DNA of 64,000 nucleotides, taken from Cliona cf. orientalis. Lineage: Eukaryota; Porifera; Demospongiae; Clionaida; Clionaidae. Position 1 is the stretch's first letter, and every line of letters starts with the position of its first letter. The notes beneath the pieces were generated by a model. That model saw nothing but the letters and a program-made list of their open reading frames with translations. It was not told the DNA's origin and made no database searches. Where the stretch lies: the NCBI GenBank assembly GCA_963930775.1, contig OZ005702.1, positions 4,650,001-4,714,000 on the forward strand. Reading direction: 5' to 3'. Shown piece by piece: positions 57,401-64,000 of this stretch. Position numbers and translations under genes: made by a program.

Positions 57401-60400
57401 TACAGTGGACTCTCCAAATAACGGACACCTTGGTACATAGGCTTCTGTCCTTTATTCGGGGTATGTCCTTTATTGAGGTGTTTTACTTTAGTCACCCCCC
57501 CACTTCAATATTATTAATATTAATTTTATAGCCAATAATTCATTGTTGTAAAGAAATTCATGACGTTGTATTGCACTATTCAGTCTGTGTTTCAAAGAAG
57601 TGATTGAGTGTCAATTGCGTCATGGTGGACGAATGGCAGTCATTACTAGACAAAGGACTACTTTAGCGTGTCTACTTGTATTGCCGTCTTATTGTCAGAT
57701 TGTTAATAATGCCATGACCTGCACGTAAGAAGGTCGTGGGCGGGGTTAGCCACACCCACCACCGTCCGTTAGTTGGAATATAGTACTGTATTACATGTAC
57801 TTCGTGCAAGCTGCTGTGTCCGTTATCCGGAATTCGGAGGTTGTCCGCTACTCAGGTGTTGCTACTGTATTAAACATACGGAGATATCGGTTGGTACATA
57901 ATAGCAGTGTCCGTTATTGGGTAGAGGTCCGTTATCGGGAGTGTCCGTTAATATAGAGTCCACTGTATATGCTACAGTGGTCTTGGAAACAGACATTAAC
58001 CACCACTGTGTATGACAGCAATATTGTATGTGCCTATGCACAAAGATTCATTCCACACGCACTCCCATGCAGTTCATTTGATGAGTATGCTACTGAAGTG
58101 AAGAGTGGGAGGCTGGAGTGGAGCCCCGTGCATAGATCTGACAAATTTTGGGTGAGTTTCTTAACTACAGTACAAAATATGCATGTACATATATGTTCTT
58201 AATTTTTTAACCCTCGCCGCAAAGCGTAGGCGGAGGGTTACTGCAATCGTTTGGCGATTTTTGTCCGTCCGTCCGTATGGTAAAGGTCGTCTGAGAGAAA
58301 GTACTCAGCTGAGGATTACAAGGCATCAAGGAAGAGTGGTCACGTTAAGTCCTGCCCAGTGGTATAGTAGTGTGCAGCTGTGGTTGCCTTTCTGGTCAGT
58401 TGTCAATGCAGTGACAGTGTACACAGGCAGCCTAGTGGCGCTCAAGTGCATAGTTAATTCAGTTTAAAGTCACAGAGGCTTTTTTTATAGTGACATAGGC
58501 AGATGCCTTCCCCCTACGCCTATATCATGCACTGATATGTATATGGTAGTATGTATCTAGTTCAGTACTCCTGATATTGAGCAGACATACATACTGAGAT
58601 ATGCTATAGATCTATAATAATACATGTGCACATGCGTGTAGCGGTGAGGGTTCTGCACTCCTGTGCATTCATTATACCTGTAATTTAGCATGATAATGGA
58701 CATAACAGACAGCTCTCTATGTACGTATGTACACTGTACATGTGTGCATGCAGACATGCAAGCAATACTCTCCATTAGAATGTTGATCTTTAGCGGCAAA
58801 TATTATTTTCTCAAATTTACTCATACACATGTAAAATTAATGTAAGTCTACTTTGCAACCTAACATAGGCTGAGAGCATTGGCCATTTACATGTAGCTCC
58901 ACATGCATGTACATACACTCAATGTCCATGAGTATGCAGTTAGGCAACTTCATGTGTATGCACTAGGCAAACAGTTGTTATCGTGTATACCACTCAGTGA
59001 TGTGAACTCTCCATTTCTTTCCAGCGTGAGAACGTGATGAAACTGAACGAGAATAGTCACGAGATTTTGAGGCTGCTGGTTACGATACTGCGTGAGTCTC
59101 AGAACCCAGTGGCCATTGCCGTGGCAGCTCACGACTTGGGAGAGTATGTCAGATATTATCCTAGGGGAAAGAAGTAAGTACTGGGGGCCGTTGCTGTAAT
59201 ACAATGTCATGTACATGTATGTACTCCAGTAATAACATATAATTTCATTGTAATTCCTCTAAGTACTTAGCAAAAATCATTGGATTTCCTTTACCGCCTT
59301 AGCAAAGATCGTCACAAGTTAATTTGTGGTGTATGTGCAACTCAGGTATTAATATTCCTTGATATTTTGCTAGGCTCAAGCGTAATTATTAATAGTATTA
59401 TTTTTGTAATAATAGTTATGTGTGATAGTAACGTGTACATGCATTTTGCAGGACTATTGACCGGCTTCAAGCAAAAGAGCTTGTTATGAATCTTGTCAAC
59501 CATGCTAATTCCGAGGTTCGGATGCAAGCCCTGCTGGCCATTCAGAAGATGATGGTTCAGAATTGGTACGTTAATTTCTGTCTTTCAAAATAAGCCTCTT
59601 CCCTCCTTTTCAACAGTGGATATGGCCCAGACTGGGGAGGGGGTTGCAGCATGCTATACTGGCTCCGTGCTGGAATGGCTCGTGAGAACTTAGAAAAATT
59701 TCGACAAGTGAAAAAGAAAAAAACGAAGTATAAAGCGAGATTTGAACCCGCTACATTCCGTTCCACACACAAGAGCCCCAACCACTACACCACCGCTGTT
59801 GCCGCTGCTGCCAATCATTATTTCCCCCCTATCATAGACAAACCCTAGAGACTAACCCTGCTAACCATTGGCAACCCACCCCAACCCCCCTCCCAGCCCT
59901 CCCATCCATATCGCGCATAGACAAACCCTACAGACTAACCCTGCTAACCATTGGCAACCCATCCCCAACCCCCAGCCCCTCCCATCCAACCCTGCTAACC
60001 ATTGGCAACCCAGCCCCTCCCATCCATGCTGCGTATAGGTATACATTGTTGCGCGCACCTCCCTATGGCCATTCCAGCACGTCGCACGGAGCCATCGTGG
60101 CACGGAGCCATTGTGGCACGCTACAGGGGGTTGTTTTCCAAACATATTATTATGCCTCCACCACCACCCCCGGGCCCTCTAGCTGATAATAATATTATAG
60201 CCTTACTTTCTCAGCAAGAGCTGCAGGGTGCCAAGCCAACTCCAAGATGCTGCTACGTTATGTGTATAGTCTGACTGTACGCTATTGTTATAAGCCATGT
60301 ACTACGTCATGATACATGTTATGAGACACTTGAGTATGATGATTGTGATGATTATCTGCTTTTTTCCTTAGGGAGTACTTGGGCAAGCAACTGGAAGGCC

Positions 60401-60408
60401 AGGCCTAG
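48441..60408 (+). CDS. ATP6V1H: V-type proton ATPase subunit H (13 exons, 462 aa)
   Basis: Exons: 48441-48504, 50041-50119, 51689-51788, 52221-52310, 52380-52484, 55005-55204, 55939-56049, 56267-56351, 56533-56708, 58073-58151, 59025-59173, 59452-59565, 60372-60408. Every junction is GT/AG and in frame. Subunit H is the peripheral V1 subunit that links the V1 sector to V0 and silences ATPase activity when V1 is detached; it acts on the cytosolic face of acidifying membranes. Recognisable blocks are [26 protein letters not shown]-like [79 protein letters not shown] and the C-terminal NWEYLGKQL. This order spans the HEAT/armadillo-type N domain and C domain, and the length is close to the usual ~480. 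No lesion is seen. Introns are loaded with MITEs, fold-backs and tacatgtacatgta runs, which evidently are tolerated. Confidence 0.97.
50966..51637 (+). mobile_element. Helentron-like element in V-ATPase intron 2
   Basis: 5' attaaccctcggcgcatgcg with hairpin, then ctgctacatacctcgttta; 3' accgagggttttgggctcta, gagctc hairpin and CTAGTT. It aligns with 7571-8405 at both ends and ends about 50 bp before the acceptor of exon 3. Confidence 0.55.
52771..53148. mobile_element. Fold-back element in V-ATPase intron 5
   Basis: Arms of about 110 bp (agtacaaaaacaattgaata ... ctacgcttgctttt and its near-exact complement at 53038-53148) flank a loop of about 158 bp. In the pre-mRNA this would form a long duplex. 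Confidence 0.85.
53180..53470 (-). repeat. Dispersed repeat with long G and C tracts
   Basis: G12 and C13 tracts (53192-53229) are followed by aaattttcctgggggagcat, gcccccagacccccctagtt and a run related to 9241-9360 in reverse. Part of its end (ctctgatgaaaaatcctg) resembles the CAGGGTTTCATC MITE terminus. Confidence 0.5.
53513..54266. repeat. Two direct ~80-bp repeats flanking a 590-bp block
   Basis: caaggcagtcttgagttagc, cctggtaatgaaagaaagat and aacatctggttct occur at 53513-53593 and 54186-54266. The block between carries ttctttgtcat/atgacaaagaa complements and ctcgagccttgSRCCTTC repeated at 53768 and 53882. Confidence 0.6.
54590..54790. repeat. Cluster of GC-rich short palindromes
   Basis: Within 200 bp: gcggcgcaagtgccgc, ggcctgctcggcaggcc, ctcgagcgaagcgag and gacgttcgagcggagtgaga followed by acgtc. 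Each forms a small stem. GC content is far above the surrounding intron. Confidence 0.7.
57403..57965. mobile_element. pogo-like MITE (CAGTGGACTCT termini), intact copy
   Basis: Ends CAGTGGACTCTC and the complement CTATATAGAGTCCACTG-type right end are flanked by TA (57401-57402, 57966-57967). Internal cggacac and gtccgtta words are mirrored at both ends. It lies in the intron between V-ATPase exons 9 and 10 and is the empty reference for the nested copy at 60580-62224. Confidence 0.85.
58209..58674 (+). mobile_element. CCCTCGCCGC repeat (Helentron-like family 2), copy 3
   Basis: Start aaccctcgccgcaaagcgta; GTCCGTCCGTCC run; 3' end gcggtgagggttctgcactc with the TGTGCA hairpin arm and ATTAT. 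It sits 58 bp after the donor of V-ATPase exon 10. Confidence 0.7.
59600..59812 (-). mobile_element. tRNA-derived SINE
   Basis: On the minus strand from about 59812: gcggtggtgtagtggttggg (A-box-like TAGTGGTTGG) and gtagcgggttcaaatctcgc (B box GGTTCAAATC), spaced as in a tRNA, then a non-tRNA body (tatacttcgtttttttcttt) running toward 59600. It is not a functional tRNA gene, because the acceptor end and cloverleaf are incomplete. Confidence 0.75.
59830..60045 (+). repeat. Minisatellite with CTAACCCTGCTAACC units
   Basis: Three copies of actaaccctgctaaccattg and gcaaccca, separated by C-rich cccagcccctcccatcca spacers; unit lengths are about 79 and 50 bp. It lies in the last V-ATPase intron. 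Confidence 0.75.
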
Positions 60409-60595
60409 TCAAAAACAGCACAGAACATCCAGGTTGATGACTATAATTGACTTGATATCGTTTTGTAAAAATAATTGTTGTGATTGAGCGTTATTTATTT
60501 GTCCTGCTTTATATTATACAAGAAAAAAATTTGCCAGTATTGGTTCATTTGACCTCGTCTGTAAAATTTTAATAGAGTACATGGACTCTCTATTA

Positions 60596-61027
60596 GGCCA
60601 CTCCAATTTGATTTATTGTTTCACGAGTACGGCGACTCAATATTTTGCCAATTTGATTTATAAATGTAAATTTGTGGGTGTGGTTTAATAGTGCGCATGC
60701 GCAGTTGCTGCCATATACATACACATAGCTGCACCTCGTGATAGCTACAGTTTTCATGTAATTTCTTATGGGAGTCAGCTGTGGGTCAGTGCTAAACTAA
60801 AGCGGAACCCCGGGAGTGTTGTACTGGTTTCACCTACCGTTTTGCCAGCCACAGTCGAGGAAACTTTGTTGCACAAAGTCAAAAATAATGAAATTCACAA
60901 TTCTTATAATGATATTCATAACTTTTTAATGTTATTCATACATGACATTTACAAATTTATTCCTACCTACCGACTCACTCTTCCTGGCTATCCTACTCGT
61001 GAAACAATACATCTAATTGGAGTGGCC
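60596..61027. mobile_element. Harbinger-like MITE nested in the pogo-like element
   Basis: Inverted ends of about 35 bp start GGCCACTCCAATTTGATTTA and, complemented, GGCCACTCCAATTAGATGTA; a TTA duplication is at 60593-60595 and 61028-61030. A 3-bp TTA duplication with GG-starting TIRs fits PIF/Harbinger-type insertion. It contains TGCGCATGCGCA at 60692-60703. Confidence 0.8.
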
Positions 61028-61532
61028 TTAACGGACACTCCCAATAACGGACCTCTACCAAATAACGGACACTGCTATATGTACCAACCGATATCTCCAT
61101 AATATGTTTAATACAGTAGCAGCACCTGAATAGCGGACAACCTCCGAATTCCGGATAACGGACACAGCAGCTTGCACGAAGTAATACAGTACTATGCAAA
61201 AAACGTTCCGACTAACGGACGGCGGTGGGTGTGGCTAACCCCGCCCACGACCGTCTTACATGCAGTTCATGGCATTATTAACAATCTGTACAAAAATTAT
61301 AAGATGGCAATACATGTAGACACTAAAAAACGGTAGTACTTTGTCTAGCTATAGTAATGACAACAGCCACTGCTTTACTTGCTCAAATGGCAAGTAGCTA
61401 GTCATTCGTCCACCATGACGCAATTGACACTCGACGTCTAGTAGATCACTTCCTTGAAACAGACTGAATAGTGCAATACAATGTCATGAAAACACTTGAG
61501 TATGTCATGAATTTCTTTATAACAATGAACTA

Positions 61533-62085
61533 CAGTCGAGCCTCTGATAACGGACCCTCCGAGAAGCGGACAACCTCTCTACAGCGGACAAGTGCCGTGT
61601 TACCGATTGAATTTAGCATAGTTATAGTACATTAACAACCTCCGAGAAGCGGATACTTCTCGATTCCGGACAGCGGACAAGATCCAAGCTCCCAACGTGA
61701 CTTTTCAATGCAAAACTGCCTCTAAATAGCGGACATCCGGAAACCACGCCCTTAAATTAACAATGCCTCGCCCACCTTCGCCGCAATCTAGGCGGTCGCG
61801 ATATTATGCAGCATGCGCGATAATAATATTAGCCTTGAATCCAGATAAGTAGCCAGTACTTCAGAATCAAAAAAATTCAGCCTGTGCTATGTTGATATAA
61901 ACATACCAACCACTTGATTATCATCTCGACTGCTCTTATCATGCATTTCAGTGCATTTACTAACTTGTTAAGGATAATACAATCAAAATGGATTGAAAAA
62001 TCATGAACCTCCGAGATAGGGACAACCTCCGAGCAAAGGACAAGAGGCCCGTTCCCAAAGTGTCCTTTGTTCGGAGGCTCGACTG
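61533..62085. mobile_element. Second pogo-like MITE nested in the first
   Basis: Ends CAGTCGAGCCTCTGATAACG and the complement of CAGTCGAGCCTCCGAACAAA are flanked by TA (61531-61532, 62086-62087). The host element at 57403-57965 has the uninterrupted site (ccaataattcattgttg), giving a clean empty-site comparison. Confidence 0.9.
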
Positions 62086-62225
62086 TATTGGCTATAAAAT
62101 TAATATTAGATGAAGTGGGGGGGGGGGGGGAGGTGACTAAGGTAAACACCCCAATAAAGGACATACCCCGAATAAAGGACAGAAGCCTATGTACCAAAGT
62201 GTCCGTTATTCGGAGAGTCCACTGT

Positions 62226-64000
62226 ATAATATACATGTACACTATTTTTCGGCAATCTGGGATCTCATCAAGGGTTTATTTAAATTACTACAGTGAATTA
62301 ATTTTTATCAAAAATTATAATGCAAAGGAACTAGTTCTTTGAGTGACCAGTCTACATCAAAAGTATTGATCCACAATATCTATAATCTCTTGATGATCAG
62401 TGATGCTTGCAAACCTGCTTGTAATAAAAAAAGCTAATGTAATATGAGCAAATTACACGTAACTGTTTGGTGATCATGAACTTAATTGCTGATGTTTCAA
62501 CTACATGTACATCCTGTTCTCTGTCACATGCATGGTTCATGAATAATTTCAGCCCCTCCCCAAAACTAAATTCATGTGGTATATAGTATTTTTATTGAGG
62601 TTGTATGTTACCATGGCAACTTTCCTATTAAGAACACTGATTATGCAAGTTAACATCATTTGTCCCCAGGCTTCTCGACCTTTTTCTTGTATGCATCAAA
62701 AAGATTTGAGTGTCTGGAGTGTGCCTGATAATAATATTATTGTTATTAATATTATGGCTATTATAATAATGCATTCATCCATGGAGTCACTGCACATTGC
62801 AGACACTGACATGTATGCATTTAATATGGCCACGTTCGATTCTTTATGCCACCCTACACATCATCCATGGATTGTTGTTTTTCTCACATCCTATTCGTAG
62901 TTCATGAATAATTTCGGCAGCCCCTCCCCCAAACCCTAGCATCATAGTATTGTTATTATAAATTATTTTAGCATCCATAATAGCTATAAGATACTATACC
63001 TAGCTGATAAATTTAATTATTATTGACTTTTGAATTAATTTTTATATAGCTAAATCTTAGTAACGTGTTGCCTATAGTAGCTAAGAGTGGATATAGCTAG
63101 TAGTGGATTGCATAATAGAGTATGGCTATATCAACTCACATGACTGGCAGGAGTAGAAGCCTTGATGACCAATTGTCCAAGTTCTACGGTGGCCCAGAAG
63201 GGCCATGTCCATTACCCAATACAATATTTCTCATTACCAATTTCGACTTTTCTCAATACCAGCTTCCAATTTGGTTATTTCTCATTTCCAATTTTGAGTT
63301 TTCTCATTACTAACTTCTAATTTGGGTGTTTCTTATTTCCAATTTCAAATTTTCTCGTTTTATAACTAATTTGGATAATTATTTCAATTTGGGTAGGTAC
63401 TCTTTGCGGGGTTAGTGAAGTATCATAGTATTGATAGGCGTGTACACAAGAGAGGGTGGACAGGTATGCGTTGAAGGCGGAAACTGGTCGTTAAATACTA
63501 TTTATACGGTATAGCTACCCTATGGCTGAGGTCACACAGTACTGCCTATGTTATAGCTACCTAAAGACCATTTTCTTCTGACAATTTTCTGAATTACCCT
63601 TATAGCTTGATTAAGGGGGCACTAATATCATTATGACATTTAAATCTTGGACACCCTCCCCTCTCCCCCTTTAAGTTAGCGTCATGGCAGTCATAGAGCC
63701 ATGCACACACCTGTAATGCAATTTAAGCATAGAGGGGTGTGGGTGGCTCCAAAGACCAGGCTGTTGTCATACCTGACAGGCACTGACTATCAACTTCTTC
63801 CCCCTTAACATCATAATTATTATTATAATGACGCTAAACAGTCATCGTATAAAAAAGGTCTACGGAGGTTTAGCTGGACATATCACTAGTCTTGTGCCCA
63901 GCCCCCTTCACTGTTGCATGCACGAAGGGGGCTGGGCACAAGACTAACATGCATGTATATCCTCCATGTTGCACAAATGTGGATCAGAGCACATGGCACA
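62226..64000. other. Intergenic, no gene seen
   Basis: A direct repeat of about 45 bp (ttcatgaataatttc ... cagcccctcccc) is at 62535-62575 and 62900-62940. Tandem units of about 60 bp (tctcatttccaattt...) are at 63225-63365. No exon or RNA gene is supported. Confidence 0.5.
63889..63944. repeat. Short perfect hairpin
   Basis: agtcttgtgcccagccccct plus tc pairs exactly with ga plus agggggctgggcacaagact across a 12-bp loop. It resembles in style the 45-bp hairpin insertion at 45751. Confidence 0.85.

Larger units (their letters stand above)
60580..62224. mobile_element. pogo-like MITE carrying two nested insertions
   Basis: Ends catggactct (left, worn) and agagtccactg (right), flanked by TA (60578-60579, 62225-62226). 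Apart from two inserts it aligns in reverse with 57403-57965, including cgacggtggtgggtgtggct-type internal DNA. It begins 171 bp after the V-ATPase stop. Confidence 0.85.

Noticed and set aside
58183-58467. Apparent gene shared with 21088-21318
   Set aside because: The shared peptide comes from a Helentron-like repeat present in three copies with stops at different points.
59730-59812. tRNA gene
   Set aside because: A and B boxes are present on the minus strand but no complete cloverleaf or acceptor stem; it continues into a SINE body.

Overview
This is AT-rich, intron-rich animal DNA. The protein families (a receptor tyrosine phosphatase with tandem PTP domains, an Ig-superfamily receptor with phosphotyrosine-type tail motifs, V-ATPase subunit H, a GFOD-type oxidoreductase, a membrane UDP-glycosyltransferase) together with short introns and a very high density of small TIR transposons suggest an early-branching metazoan. 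My best guess is a demosponge, Amphimedon-like, inferred from gene content and sequence texture and not from any search. There are no operons, CRISPR arrays, phage or bacterial islands.

Layout. 1-9.3 kb: a decayed seven-pass membrane receptor gene (2205-7074, +), disrupted by a TA-flanked MITE inside its second exon, followed by a duplicate of its first exon joined to a multicopper-oxidase fragment (8824-9240). 9.3-13 kb: repeats only. 13.0-19.4 kb (-): a 19-exon receptor-type protein tyrosine phosphatase, modelled exon by exon with matching splice phases. 19.8-26.8 kb (+): a divergently transcribed secreted protein with one 5.25-kb repeat-filled intron and a C-terminal EGF module. 27.5-29.1 kb (+): a single-exon UDP-glycosyltransferase. 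29.5-30.8 kb: a non-LTR reverse transcriptase fragment and a dead copy of an Ig exon. 31.6-32.7 kb (-): a GFOD-like oxidoreductase with a frameshifted C-terminus. 34.6-38.4 kb (+): an Ig-domain receptor whose first 5' splice site now lies at the edge of a TTAA-flanked transposon. 39-44 kb: duplicated blocks, MITEs and a second reverse transcriptase fragment. 44.5-47.8 kb (-): a second decayed member of the seven-pass family, split by a 1.36-kb Mutator-like element. 48.4-60.4 kb (+): a complete 13-exon V-ATPase subunit H gene. 60.6-62.2 kb: three nested transposons. 62.2-64 kb: no gene seen.

There is no single pathway here. Two intergenic regions look like bidirectional promoters (RPTP with the secreted EGF gene; receptor pseudogene 2 with V-ATPase H), and each carries a palindromic NRF-1-type motif. 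The most unusual gene is the phosphatase: its gene order puts a cysteine-poor Ig-like domain on the cytoplasmic side, between the membrane segment and the catalytic domain. The other recurring theme is how transposons land in coding DNA. One MITE can be subtracted from an exon to give back an open frame, one sits on an exon/intron junction and supplies the GT, and a Mutator-like element carries a collagen-like Gly-X-Y fragment into a receptor exon.

Limits: exon models come from splice consensus and frame continuity by eye. Several frameshifts lie in homopolymers and could be assembly errors. Repeat superfamily names rest on target-site duplications and termini only.
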